Source of the DNA: Peptococcaceae bacterium 1198_IL3148
GTDB lineage: Bacteria > Bacillota > Desulfotomaculia > Desulfotomaculales > Desulfohalotomaculaceae
Assembly: GCA_036763105.1 (NCBI GenBank)
Contig: JBAIYS010000013.1
Span: 38,735-102,734 of the forward strand
Direction of reading: 5' to 3'
Length of the DNA stretch: 64,000 nt
Position 1 is the first letter of the stretch, and each line of letters begins with the position of its first letter. A model generated the notes under the pieces. The model was not told where the DNA came from. It saw only the letters and a program-made list of their open reading frames with translations, and ran no database searches. This document shows positions 23,399-33,700 of the stretch, piece after piece. Both the position numbers and the translations under genes were made by a program.

Positions 23399-25867
23399 AT
23401 GTATAACGATATCGATGTTTATCCCTACCGCCGTAACAGTGAAGGTTCAAAGGAAGCGGGGCATAAGGGTGGTTTGGGTTATGATAAAAATAAAAAAGGC
23501 ATCAAATCATTCTTTAAAAAATGGTCTACACTGGGACGAGCTTTCACTGGGCGGTGGCTACTATTGTATCTTACCGCCTTTTTTCTTGGCAGAGCAGTAC
23601 TGATGGGGGAATTGATGCCCTTTGGTGTAGCCTTTGTGGCAGCCTTTATAAGGGTGGCCGGAAGCGATAACCTTGGGCCGTTAATATGTACCTGCTTGGG
23701 ACTGGCTACAGTGATCAATGGACCGCCACTGGCCAGCGGCATTTTAGCCATTATCGCCACTTACCTATTGCTCAGGTTTGGGCCGGATATGGAAAGCCGC
23801 CAGTGGTATGTCATTCCGGGAGTGGTTTTAATTACCGAGCTGATTGTCAAGTGTTCCTTTGTGGCCTATGGTGGTGGTTTGCTATACGGCTATATCAGCG
23901 TGCTGTTTGAAGCGGTATTTGCTTGCATTTTGACCATTGCCTTCCTCCACGCCTTACCGCCGCTGTGGCGAAGTACCGTCCCCGGCAGGATTAGTGGTGA
24001 AGCAGTGTTTTGCATGTTGCTGTTGTTTGGGGGAGTAATAGCCGGCACTGGCGAAATGGGGATAGGTAATGTTAGCCTGCGGGGGATAATCAGCAACTAC
24101 GTTATTTTACTGGCGGCGTTAGTTGGTGGGGTTGGCCTGGGGGCAGCGGCCGGTGCGGTGGTGGGAGTGATTCCCGGACTATCCTATGTGGTGGCGCCGG
24201 TAATCATTGGGGCCTATTCCTTTGCCGGCTTAATAGCGGGTATGTTAAGAAGTTTTGGGCGCATTGGCGTATCAATGGGCTTTATGCTAGGTAATATTTT
24301 ACTTTCCATTTACATCACTAATTATGGTTCAATGGTGGAGGTGCTGCTGGAGACCGGGCTGGCCACATTAATGTTTTGTTTGATGCCCCACAGGTGGATT
24401 GAAACCGTTACCAAGATTTTGCCAACCCACCAGGGAATTAAAATGCATCGTCTACCGTTAGCCCAAACAAGAATTAAGGAAATCACCGCTGACCGGATAC
24501 GGGATTGGTCCGGTGTTTTTGATGAGCTGGCCAATAGCTTTCAACAAGTGTCCACCACGGTGGAGCAATCCCAGGAAGAACAGGGGCTGGAAAAATTATT
24601 TATCGAAGTGGGGCAAAAGGTTTGCGACGGATGTGCCCTCTATCGCACCTGTTGGGAACGGGAATTTTATAGTACCTATCAACAAATACTTGATTTGTTA
24701 GCCAATGTAGAAACCTACGGCAATTTAAAAATAGATGATTTACCCAATGCCATGAAAAAGCGGTGTGCGCGATTAAAGGAAATGACCATCACTTTAAATT
24801 GTTTGTACGACAATTTCAAACTAAATAACTACTGGCAGGAAAAGTTGTTGGAAAGCCGGCAGTTGGTGTCAGAACAATTGAAGGGCGTATCCAATATTTT
24901 GGTGAATATGTCCCGGGAATTAGAAAAGGACGCCGAACAATTTGGAGAAATAGAGACCGCCATCATTAAACGCTTAAAGAAAGAAGGGCTGCCGGTATTA
25001 GATATCTTTACTTTTCATCATGCCAATGGGGCGGTGGAAGTGGGCATCACCAGACCCGCCTGTGGCGGTAAACTTGAATGTCAGCATAAAATTGCACCGT
25101 TGGTTTCGGCCATAACCGGTCAAGACTTAATTGTGGCCAGCAGCGGTTGCAGTTTGCAGCAAAACAATGCAGATATCTGTACATTTAAACTGTACTCTTC
25201 TTTGCCCTTTAGGGTTTCGGTGGGCACCGCCGGTATTGCCAAAGGTGGTGGTAAGCTATCGGGGGACTGTTTTAAGATGCTGCAATTGCGGGATGGCAAA
25301 TACGCTGTCATTATTTCCGATGGCATGGGGGTTGGGCATCAAGCCCATAAAGAAAGCTCCGCTGTGGTAAATTTATTGGAAAAACTATTGGCCACCGGCT
25401 TTGAAAAAAACATGGCGGTGAAAACCGTCAATTCAATTATGGCTTTGCGAGCGCCCAATGAAACCTTTGCCACTGTGGATTTGGCGGTGGTGGATCTATA
25501 TACTGGTCGGGTGGACTTTATTAAGGTTTGCGCCGCCCCCTGTTTTATAGTAAAAAAAGATAGCATTGCCATTGTCCAGGCCAACACTTTACCGGTGGGT
25601 ATTTTAGAAAACATTGAGGTAATTTCTCAAAGCCGCACCATGTCAGATGGCGACCTACTGGTGATGGTAAGTGATGGGGTGTTAGATAGTTATCAGAGCA
25701 ATTTAGCCCCGGAGGAATGGTTTGCCAACATACTGGAGGATTTAGCGCCGTTGGAGCCCCAGGAAATTGCAGAGGTTATTATTCAAATTATTGCCAGCAG
25801 TTTAGGGGGAGAGGAAAAAATCCCCGACGATATGACGGTAATGGCGATAAAACTAGAGCGGGTCTAA
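23399..25867 (+). CDS. spoIIE: stage II sporulation protein E, PP2C phosphatase
   Basis: 822 residues, the full family length. A basic N-terminus is followed by about ten transmembrane segments (residues ~50-330). A central regulatory region follows, including a Cys-rich stretch VGQKVCDGCALYRTCWERE. From about 590 to 820 comes a PP2C phosphatase domain (SGDCFKMLQLRDGKYAVIISDGMGVGHQAHKESS; later LLVMVSDGVLD and DDMTVMAIKL). SpoIIE dephosphorylates SpoIIAA at the polar septum and so releases sigma-F in the forespore. Monocistronic, with a Spo0A-style promoter and a strong terminator. Confidence 0.98.
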   Translation: MYNDIDVYPYRRNSEGSKEAGHKGGLGYDKNKKGIKSFFKKWSTLGRAFTGRWLLLYLTAFFLGRAVLMGELMPFGVAFVAAFIRVAGSDNLGPLICTCLGLATVINGPPLASGILAIIATYLLLRFGPDMESRQWYVIPGVVLITELIVKCSFVAYGGGLLYGYISVLFEAVFACILTIAFLHALPPLWRSTVPGRISGEAVFCMLLLFGGVIAGTGEMGIGNVSLRGIISNYVILLAALVGGVGLGAAAGAVVGVIPGLSYVVAPVIIGAYSFAGLIAGMLRSFGRIGVSMGFMLGNILLSIYITNYGSMVEVLLETGLATLMFCLMPHRWIETVTKILPTHQGIKMHRLPLAQTRIKEITADRIRDWSGVFDELANSFQQVSTTVEQSQEEQGLEKLFIEVGQKVCDGCALYRTCWEREFYSTYQQILDLLANVETYGNLKIDDLPNAMKKRCARLKEMTITLNCLYDNFKLNNYWQEKLLESRQLVSEQLKGVSNILVNMSRELEKDAEQFGEIETAIIKRLKKEGLPVLDIFTFHHANGAVEVGITRPACGGKLECQHKIAPLVSAITGQDLIVASSGCSLQQNNADICTFKLYSSLPFRVSVGTAGIAKGGGKLSGDCFKMLQLRDGKYAVIISDGMGVGHQAHKESSAVVNLLEKLLATGFEKNMAVKTVNSIMALRAPNETFATVDLAVVDLYTGRVDFIKVCAAPCFIVKKDSIAIVQANTLPVGILENIEVISQSRTMSDGDLLVMVSDGVLDSYQSNLAPEEWFANILEDLAPLEPQEIAEVIIQIIASSLGGEEKIPDDMTVMAIKLERV

Positions 25868-25890
25868 AAGTAACCCTGTATAGAAATAAT

Positions 25891-25920
25891 AAAGCCAGTG
25901 TAGTTTAATACACTGGCTTT
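25891..25920 (+). terminator. spoIIE terminator
   Basis: AAAGCCAGTGTA (25891-25902) and TACACTGGCTTT (25909-25920) are perfect 12-bp arms with a 6-base loop. Confidence 0.85.
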
Positions 25921-25940
25921 ACTATTTCTTTAAATTTTCA

Positions 25941-25969
25941 GCAGGAAATCAGTGGTCTGTGTGGAAAAA
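25941..25969 (+). promoter_or_regulatory. sigma-H-like promoter for tilS
   Basis: GCAGGAAAT (25941-25949), 11 bases, then GTGGAAAAA (25961-25969). It agrees with sigma-H except GAAA in place of GAAT. It resembles the spoVG and hup promoters in this window. Confidence 0.45.
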
Positions 25970-26004
25970 TAGCACTATTGCTTAACTTTTGACTGGAGGT
26001 AGTA

Positions 26005-27411
26005 ATGGATATTGCAGAACGGGTATACAACTATATATTGAGTCATCGACTGATAGTACCCGGAGATGTTGTATTGGTGGCAGTATCTGGCGGAGCTGAT
26101 TCACTAACCCTGCTACATATTTTAGTGGTCTTAAAAGAAAAGCTTAATATATCGTTGCATGTGGCCCATTTAGACCACATGCTTCGGGGGCAAGAATCCC
26201 AAAGGGATGCCGAATTTGTGAGAATGTTCTGCAACCAGCGGCAGATTCCATGCACCGTTGAGGCCCGAAATGTCAGCTTGTATCAACAACAAAACCGATT
26301 GTCCAGCGAAACCGCTGCCAGAGAAGTGCGTTATCGGTTTTTAAATGAGGTGGCTCAAAGTTGTCATGCCAATCGCATTGCCCTGGGTCATCACGCTGAT
26401 GATCAAGCAGAAACGGTGTTGCTGAACCTATTAAGGGGTGCGGGAATAACAGGAATGGCGGGCATTGCCCCCCAAAGGGATAATAAATATATTAGGCCAC
26501 TTTTGACAATTCGGCGTTATGAAATTGAACAATATTGCCAGAAAAACGAACTAAATTTTTGCACCGACAGCACCAATAAATCAACAATATATTTACGCAA
26601 CAAATTGCGTTTATCACTAATTCCATTGTTACAAAGGGAATATAATGAAGAAATTGTTGCTATATTAGGCAGGCTGGCGGAGTTAAGTCGGGCAGAGGAT
26701 GACTTTATTGCTTTACAGGCCAGAGAAATATTTAGTTCAATAATTTGTTGTCCGCAAAAAGGGGTTATAGAGGTCGCCGTTGAAGAATTTAATAGGCAGC
26801 ATATTGCTTTACAGCGCAGACTGATTAGAATGATTTGGGCTCAATTAACCGGTGGTTACCGTGATTTGGCCTATCATCATGTGGAATCAATTTTACGTCA
26901 ATGTCAAAAGTCCAAGCCCGGTGGAATTGAGTTGCCAGGTGGGATGGTGTGTAGAATTGCCTATGGCAAAATGATTTTTTCACCGGTTTCGGGAGAATTA
27001 ACTGTCCCGTCTGTTAATTATCCCTTAACTATACCTGGACAAACCGAAGTGCAGGAATTGGGCATTACAATAGAGGCCCAAATTTATAATGTTCAAGAGA
27101 AAGCTATAGATCCCCGGAAACTGCCCAGTAATGAAGCTGTTTTTGACTACGGGGAAACTGGCAATGATCTTTATGTAAGAAACAGAAGGCCTGGCGATAA
27201 ATTTAATCCCCAAGGTGCGGGGGGAATGGTAAAACTAAAAAAATTTTTAATTGATCAAAAGGTGCCCCGGGAAAAAAGACAGTTGGTGCCACTAATTTGC
27301 AGCAAAGATAAAATAATATGGGTAAGTGGCCTTAGGGTTGGGGAATACTGGAAGATAACAAAAAGAACAAAACAAATATTACATCTTAAAGTGAAGAATA
27401 TAGTGGGCTAA
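26005..27411 (+). CDS. tilS: tRNA(Ile)-lysidine synthase
   Basis: 468 residues. The N-terminal N-type ATP pyrophosphatase has the PP-loop SGGADS at residues 28-33, then HVAHLDHMLRG and ALGHHADDQAETVLLNLLRGAG. The middle TilS substrate-binding domain follows, and the C-terminal domain carries RNRRPGDKFNPQGAGGMVKLKKFLIDQKVPREKR. It converts C34 of the AUA-reading tRNA-Ile to lysidine and is essential. Upstream of ftsH as in most Firmicutes. Confidence 0.97.
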   Translation: MDIAERVYNYILSHRLIVPGDVVLVAVSGGADSLTLLHILVVLKEKLNISLHVAHLDHMLRGQESQRDAEFVRMFCNQRQIPCTVEARNVSLYQQQNRLSSETAAREVRYRFLNEVAQSCHANRIALGHHADDQAETVLLNLLRGAGITGMAGIAPQRDNKYIRPLLTIRRYEIEQYCQKNELNFCTDSTNKSTIYLRNKLRLSLIPLLQREYNEEIVAILGRLAELSRAEDDFIALQAREIFSSIICCPQKGVIEVAVEEFNRQHIALQRRLIRMIWAQLTGGYRDLAYHHVESILRQCQKSKPGGIELPGGMVCRIAYGKMIFSPVSGELTVPSVNYPLTIPGQTEVQELGITIEAQIYNVQEKAIDPRKLPSNEAVFDYGETGNDLYVRNRRPGDKFNPQGAGGMVKLKKFLIDQKVPREKRQLVPLICSKDKIIWVSGLRVGEYWKITKRTKQILHLKVKNIVG

Positions 27412-27496
27412 CCTTAAATTGAAATACAATTTAAATTATGGTAAAATTTCAATTATGGTTTAAGCTACAGCTTTTAATTAAAGGGGAGTGGCTTTA

Positions 27497-29386
27497 TTGA
27501 ATAAGGTCATAAAGAACCTTATGATTTATCTATTAATAGTGTTGGTAATTATTGCGTTAATTCAGTATACATCGCCAGCACAAACAGATGTAACGGAACT
27601 GAGTTACAACGAGGTCTCAACCAGCTTGGAACAAGGCAAAATAAAGAGCATTGTTTTTCAGGTGGAAGACAACACAAACTTCATATCGGGAACGCTAAAA
27701 AAGGATAACGTCAAATTCTCGTCGATGGGTCCATGGCCTGACGAAAAGCTACTGGAAACTGTTAGAAGCCAAGGCATAGAGTATTCACAAAGGCCACCGG
27801 ATAAACCCGGTTGGTGGGTTAGCCTGTTGACTTCTTTGTTGCCAATTTTATTGTTTATTTTCCTATTCTTTTTCTTGATGCAACAAACCCAAGGTGGGGG
27901 TAGCAAAGTAATGCAGTTTGGTAAGAGTAAAGCCAAAATGCATACTGACGAAAAAACTAAAGTAACCTTTGAAGATGTGGCCGGGGCAGACGAAGAAAAG
28001 GAAGAACTGGAAGAAATCGTTGAGTTTCTCAAAAATCCAAAGAAATTTAGCGAATTAGGGGCTAAAATACCCAAGGGCGTGCTGCTCTTCGGACCCCCTG
28101 GAACCGGTAAAACCTTGCTGGCCAGAGCGGTGGCCGGTGAGGCGGGCGTACCATTTTTCAGTATCAGTGGTTCAGACTTTGTAGAAATGTTCGTCGGCGT
28201 TGGTGCCTCCAGGGTTAGAGATTTGTTTGATCAAGCCAAGAAGAATTCACCATGTATTGTATTTATTGATGAAATAGATGCGGTGGGCCGCCAGCGCGGG
28301 GCAGGATTAGGCGGCGGTCACGACGAACGGGAGCAAACCCTTAACCAACTGTTGGTTGAAATGGATGGATTCAACCCCAATGAAGGGATAATCATTGTGG
28401 CAGCCACCAACAGACCGGATATTTTGGATCCGGCGTTGTTGAGACCCGGTCGTTTTGACAGGCAAATTGTTGTTGGTGCCCCTGATGTCAGTGGGCGTAA
28501 AGAAATATTAAAAGTCCATACCAAAGGCAAGCCTTTGGAAGAAGATGTAAACCTAGATGTATTGGCCCGTCGCACTCCGGGATTCACCGGGGCGGATTTA
28601 GCTAACCTGGTAAACGAGGCTGCTCTTTTGGCTGCCCGCAACAACAAAAAGAAGGTTGGTCAGGAAGAATTAGAAGATAGCATCGAAAGAGTGATTGCCG
28701 GTCCAGAGAAAAAATCAAAGGCTATCAGTGATAAAGAAAAACGACTGGTATCTTACCATGAAGCCGGTCACGCTTTGGTAGGCTATTTGTTGCCAAACAC
28801 CGATCCCGTTCATAAGGTATCAATCATCCCCCGGGGAAGGGCAGGGGGTTATACACTGTTGCTGCCTAAAGAAGACCGCTACTACATGACCAAATCAATG
28901 CTGCTGGATCAAATTACCATGTTGTTAGGGGGACGGGTGGCAGAGGATTTGGTGCTAAAGGAAATCAGTACCGGTGCCCAGAACGATTTGGAGCGAGCCA
29001 CTGAGATTGCCCGTAAAATGATTATGGAATACGGCATGAGCGATAAATTGGGGCCATTAACATTGGGTCACAAACAGGATCAGGTATTTTTAGGTCGCGA
29101 CATATCCAGAGATCGCAACTACAGTGAGGGAGTGGCCTCAGCCATTGATCAGGAAGTAAGAAAAATGATTGACGACAGTTATGCCACTTCTAAAAACTTG
29201 CTAAACCAGCACATTGATGCTTTACATGCCATTGCTCAAGCCCTAATGGAAAAGGAAACCATCGAAGCGGCCGAGTTTGCCGCATTAATGAAGGAACAAG
29301 GCCTGGCAGACGCTAAAGGCCAAGAACATAGTATAGATTTAGCTAAAGATGAGAAACAAGGAATAGATTTAAATAAAGAGGTGTAG
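27497..29386 (+). CDS. ftsH: ATP-dependent zinc metalloprotease FtsH
   Basis: About 629 residues. Two membrane segments (about 5-24 and 107-130) flank the extracytoplasmic domain. The AAA module has Walker A GPPGTGKT near residue 200, Walker [12 protein letters not shown], and the second-region-of-homology RPGRFDRQI. The zinc protease motif HEAGH lies near residue 420. It degrades membrane and regulatory proteins and is needed for sporulation in Bacillus. The TTG at 27497 is preferred because AAGGGGAG ends nine bases upstream; the GTG at 27488 overlaps that site. Confidence 0.98.
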   Translation: MNKVIKNLMIYLLIVLVIIALIQYTSPAQTDVTELSYNEVSTSLEQGKIKSIVFQVEDNTNFISGTLKKDNVKFSSMGPWPDEKLLETVRSQGIEYSQRPPDKPGWWVSLLTSLLPILLFIFLFFFLMQQTQGGGSKVMQFGKSKAKMHTDEKTKVTFEDVAGADEEKEELEEIVEFLKNPKKFSELGAKIPKGVLLFGPPGTGKTLLARAVAGEAGVPFFSISGSDFVEMFVGVGASRVRDLFDQAKKNSPCIVFIDEIDAVGRQRGAGLGGGHDEREQTLNQLLVEMDGFNPNEGIIIVAATNRPDILDPALLRPGRFDRQIVVGAPDVSGRKEILKVHTKGKPLEEDVNLDVLARRTPGFTGADLANLVNEAALLAARNNKKKVGQEELEDSIERVIAGPEKKSKAISDKEKRLVSYHEAGHALVGYLLPNTDPVHKVSIIPRGRAGGYTLLLPKEDRYYMTKSMLLDQITMLLGGRVAEDLVLKEISTGAQNDLERATEIARKMIMEYGMSDKLGPLTLGHKQDQVFLGRDISRDRNYSEGVASAIDQEVRKMIDDSYATSKNLLNQHIDALHAIAQALMEKETIEAAEFAALMKEQGLADAKGQEHSIDLAKDEKQGIDLNKEV

Positions 29387-29388
29387 TG

Positions 29389-29838
29389 ATGGAGCGCACA
29401 TTTTTAATGGTAAAGCCTGACGGTGTTCAGCGGGGACTGGCCGGAGAGATTATTACCCGTTTTGAGAAAAAGGGTTACAAGCTCATTGGTTTAAAACTAA
29501 TGCAAATTAGCAAGGAACTGGCCGAGACCCACTATGGCGAACACAAAGAAAAACCCTTCTTTGCTTCTCTGGTGGATTACATCACATCGGCCCCAGTGGT
29601 GGCGATGGTTTGGGAAGGTAAAGATGTGGTTGCCACCGCCCGGGAAATGATGGGGGCAACTAACCCAGCAAAGGCAGCACCTGGCACCATTCGCGGGACA
29701 TATGGTGTTGACCTTGGACGCAATATCATTCATGGCTCAGATTCGGTACAAAGTGCCGAACGGGAAGTCAACCTGTTCTTTAAACCGGAAGAATTAATTA
29801 CCTATGACCGCACGTTAGACAATTGGATTTATGAGTAA
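29389..29838 (+). CDS. ndk: nucleoside diphosphate kinase
   Basis: 149 residues, exact family length. [26 protein letters not shown] at the start; the active-site motif [20 protein letters not shown] contains the phosphorylated His. It balances NTP and dNTP pools. It begins two bases after the ftsH stop, with the ribosome-binding site AGAGGTG inside the ftsH end, so it is co-transcribed with ftsH. Confidence 0.98.
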   Translation: MERTFLMVKPDGVQRGLAGEIITRFEKKGYKLIGLKLMQISKELAETHYGEHKEKPFFASLVDYITSAPVVAMVWEGKDVVATAREMMGATNPAKAAPGTIRGTYGVDLGRNIIHGSDSVQSAEREVNLFFKPEELITYDRTLDNWIYE

Positions 29839-29845
29839 ACAACCA

Positions 29846-29880
29846 AAATTTCTCCAACCGATGGGCTGGAGAAATTTTTT
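29846..29880 (+). terminator. ndk terminator
   Basis: AAATTTCTCCA and TGGAGAAATTT arms are followed by a run of T residues. Confidence 0.85.
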
Positions 29881-29953
29881 TATGCCGAAATAATGAACAT
29901 TAAAAGCTAAGATATGGGGAAGCTAGTGATATAAATTTTAAAGGGGGTGGACA

Positions 29954-30166
29954 ATGATGTCATTGCATAAAAAGGAGCATCCACTGCAAACCAAAAGAGT
30001 ACATGCCCAGGATGTGCATGCTAAAGGTGAATTGGTAACCCATGGATTAAATGAAGAGTTGTCAGCGAAGGAAATGGCACCCAGTTTAAAGCAGTTGGAA
30101 AATAATCCGATGAAAACACCGCCTAACAATTTGACAACCATTGATAAGATGCAAAGAAAAGGTTAA
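29954..30166 (+). CDS. small hypothetical protein
   Basis: 70 residues, hydrophilic, rich in Lys, His, Asn and Glu, with no Cys, membrane segment or signal. Two adjacent ATG codons follow an AAAGGGGGTGG ribosome-binding site, and a large hairpin follows the stop, so it looks like a genuine single-gene unit. I do not recognise the family. The basic, low-complexity composition resembles small spore or stress proteins of Clostridia, but no motif supports a specific call. Confidence 0.55.
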   Translation: MMSLHKKEHPLQTKRVHAQDVHAKGELVTHGLNEELSAKEMAPSLKQLENNPMKTPPNNLTTIDKMQRKG

Positions 30167-30174
30167 TTTTGATT

Positions 30175-30215
30175 AAGGCTTGTGCAAATGTCCAAAAAAG
30201 TTTGCCACAAGCCTT
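30175..30215 (+). terminator. hairpin after the 70-aa gene
   Basis: AAGGCTTGTG (30175-30184) and CACAAGCCTT (30206-30215), extended inward by GCAAA and TTTGC around a one-base bulge. No T-tract; possible terminator or processing site. Confidence 0.5.
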
Positions 30216-30374
30216 CGCAGTTTTACGACAATAGTATAAAATAAGTTCGCCTTTTATAAAAAAATAGAAAAAGTGGCAGGTATTTTATCCTCGATAACGT
30301 ATATTAAATAGTAAGAGCTTGTTTTTAACATCACAAGCACTGCCAATTTAATAAGTCATATGTCAGCTAGATAA

Positions 30375-30403
30375 TTGACGGATATTTTAGAAAATATTAT
30401 ACT
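30375..30403 (+). promoter_or_regulatory. sigma-A promoter of the first hdrA-mvhD-flx operon
   Basis: TTGACG (30375-30380), a 17-base spacer and TATACT (30398-30403). Both hexamers differ from consensus at one base and spacing is optimal. Confidence 0.75.
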
Positions 30404-30557
30404 AGCTATAAGTCTTTAAGCTAGATGTAATATTCCTTCTATTATATTGCATAAATATACTTGAAGCTTTGTGCAATTTAAACCAATTAACCAATTAAAC
30501 CCCGCAATTAAGTAGAAGGTCAAAAATCTATTGCTAAAAAATTTAAAACAAAGTTAC

Positions 30558-30595
30558 AAAATATTTAAAATTTGAAGGTGAATTTTAAATATTTT
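30558..30595 (+). repeat. 15-bp perfect AT-rich inverted repeat in the hdrA leader
   Basis: Arms 30558-30572 and 30581-30595 are perfect reverse complements consisting only of A and T, around the 8-base loop TGAAGGTG. It lies about 125 bases before the hdrA ATG. It may be an mRNA hairpin or a protein-binding site. Confidence 0.65.
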
Positions 30596-30722
30596 AAACT
30601 TCTCTGTAGAAAAATGCAGAGCAATGAATTTTAGTTGGACAAAATGTCGACAAACCCACCTTCGTTAATGTAATTGAAATTCCCCAGGTTATATTTTTAG
30701 GAGGACGGATGGTGATGCAAAG

Positions 30723-33700
30723 ATGAGTAAGAAAGTAGGAAGCGTACTGGTATTAGGAGCCGGTATAGCAGGGATTCAGGCATCATTAGACTTAGCGGAA
30801 TCAGGCTACTATGTACACCTAGTAGAAAGCAGTCCCGCCATAGGCGGCACGATGCCAGCCCTAGACAAGACATTCCCCACCAACGACTGCTCGATGTGTA
30901 TATTGTCACCGAAGCTGGTGGACTGTGGAAGACACCTAAACATCAACGTAATGACCACCAGTGAACTGGTGGATTTACAAGGGGAACCGGGGAACTACCA
31001 AGCCACAATCAGAACCCGTGCCCGTTACGTAGATCCCAACAAATGTACCGGTTGCGGTTCCTGTGCCGAAGAATGTCCGGTGAAAGTGGACGATATGTTT
31101 AACCAAGGGTTGTCCAAGCGGAAAGCAATCTACAAACAATATGCCCAAGCATTTCCCAATGCCTACGCCATAGACAGCGCCAAGTGCTTAAAATTTAAGA
31201 ATGCCAAAGCCTGCGGCAAGTGCCTAAAGGCCTGTCAAGCGGGAGCAATCAACCACGACATGCAAGACACCGAAACGGTATTGGAAGTAGGTGCGGTGAT
31301 ACTGATGCCAGGCTTTGACGCCTTTGATGCAGCCAAATTGGACTACTACGGCTACGGCAAAGTGCCCAACGTGATCACCAGCTTAGAATTTGAGCGAATC
31401 CTATCGGCCTCTGGTCCCTTTGGCGGTCATCTAATTCGACCGTCAGACCACAAAGAGCCCCAGAAAATAGCTTGGATACAATGCGTAGGATCCCGCAACT
31501 GCAAACAAGACCACGGCTACTGTTCATCCGTATGCTGTATGTATGCCATCAAAGAAGCGGTAATCGCCAAAGAACACAGCAACAACGACCTAGACACCGC
31601 CATCTTCTACATGGACATGAGAACCTATGGCAAAGAATTTGAAAAATACTACGACAAAGCCAAAGCCAAGGACGGCGTAAGATTCATCCGGAACCGAGTT
31701 TACGAAGTACGTCCGGGAGAAGAAGGAGCAGTACAAATTCGCTATGCCCTAGAAGACGGCACAGTGTGCTACGAAGACTTTGACCTGGTGGTACTGTCAG
31801 TGGGCTTAGAACCGAAAAAAGAAGCGGTGGAATTGGCCCAAAAACTGGGGGTAAACCTAAACAAATACAACTTCTGCAGTGCCGAACCCCTAAGTGGAGT
31901 GGGCACCAACAAAGAAGGCATCTTTGTGGCCGGCGCCTTTTCCGGTCCCCGGGACATACCGGAGACAGTAATGCAAGCCAGTGCGGCAGCCGGAGAAGTA
32001 CAAGGGCTGTTGGCCGAAGCCAAAGGGACGCTGACCAAGACCAAAGAATACCCACCGGAAGTAGACGTATCCGGAGAGATAGTGCGGACCGGAGTATTTG
32101 TCTGTCACTGCGGTATCAACATTGCCGGAGTGGTGGACGTACCCAGTGTAGTGGAATTTGCCCAAAAACTGCCGGGCGTAGCCTATGCCACCAACAAAAT
32201 CTACGCCTGTTCCCAAGATGCCGCTGGACAAATCAAAGACGCCATCAAAGAACATGGCCTCAACCGCATAGTGGTGGCATCCTGTAGTCCCCGGACCCAC
32301 GAGCCAATGTTCCAAGAGACATTAAAAGAAGCCGGTCTCAACCCACACCTGTTTGAACTGACCAACATTCGGGACCAGTGCTCCTGGGTACACATGAACG
32401 AGCCAGAAAAAGCCACCGCCAAAGCCAAAGACCTGGTAAAAATGGCAGTGAACAAAGTGAAGTTGGCTCAACCAGTGCACCCCATCAAACTGGACATGAA
32501 CCACGATGTGCTGGTAATCGGTGGAGGCGTGGCCGGCATGACCAACGCGTTAAACCTGGCCAGCCAAGGCTACCAAGTATACCTAGTGGAAAAAGAAGCC
32601 CAACTGGGTGGCATCGCCCGTCGGATACAATACGGCTTAACTGGGGAAGACATTCCGGCCTTTTTAAACCAACTAATTGACAAAGTACAAACCAACGCCA
32701 AAATCAAAGTCTACACCCAAGCCGAAGTGGCCGATGTCCAAGGCTTTATGGGCAACTTCACCACCAAACTGACCAATGGCGAAGAACTAAACCATGGTGT
32801 GGCAGTAATCGCCACCGGTGGCGAAGAATACCAGCCCCAAGAATACCTATATGGCGAAAACCACCGAGTAAAAACCCTGTTAGAACTGGAAGGGGAAATC
32901 GCCCAAGGCAACCTGGACAAAGTAAACAACGTGGTACTGGTACAATGCGTTGGCTCCCGGGACAGCGAGCGGCCCTACTGCAGCCGAATTTGCTGTACCA
33001 AATCAATAAAACTGGCGTTAAAGATCAAAGAACGCCGTCCGGAAGCCAAAGTATTTATTCTCTATCGGGACATCAGAACCTACGGATTCTTTGAAGACCT
33101 ATACACCGAAGCCCGTCAAAAAGGCGTAATCTTTATCCGCTACAGCGAAGACCATAAGCCAGTGGTGGAAAACCCCGGAGACGGACTAAGAGTAACAGTG
33201 ACCGACCATGTGCTGGGAGACACCATCGTCATTAACGCTGACGTAATCGGGCTGGCGGCAGCCATCGTACCGCCGGTAGAATCCAACAAAAAACTATCCA
33301 AGTTCTTCAAAGTACCGATGAACGAAGACAACTTCTTCCTGGAGGCCCACCTAAAACTGCGTCCGGTGGACTTCAGCACCGACGGCGTGTTCATGTGTGG
33401 CTTAGCCCACGGACCGAAGAACATGGAAGAAAACATATCCCAGGCCAAAGCAGCAGCCGGCCGGGCAGCCACAGTATTGGCCAAAGACGACATCATCGTA
33501 GAAGGCAAATGTGCAATAGTGGACAAGAAGAAATGTGCAGCCTGCGGGGCCTGTGAAGCCGTCTGCCCAGCCCAAGCTGTGCAAGTAGATATGGAACAAA
33601 AAGTAGCAGTGGTAAACGAAGCACTGTGTAAGGGTTGTGGAGCCTGCTCATCATCCTGCCGGTGCGGAGCAATCAACATCAAAGGTTGCACCAACGAACA

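Larger units (their letters stand above)
30216..30722 (+). other. AT-rich 0.5-kb gene-free leader of the first hdrA operon
   Basis: No open reading frame with a ribosome-binding site is visible. The stretch holds a near-consensus promoter (30375-30403), a CTAGCT/AGCTAG inverted repeat just after it (30402-30424), a 15-bp AT-only inverted repeat (30558-30595) and the hdrA ribosome-binding site. The predicted untranslated leader is about 310 bases, unusually long for this window. I do not recognise a riboswitch class. Confidence 0.6.
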
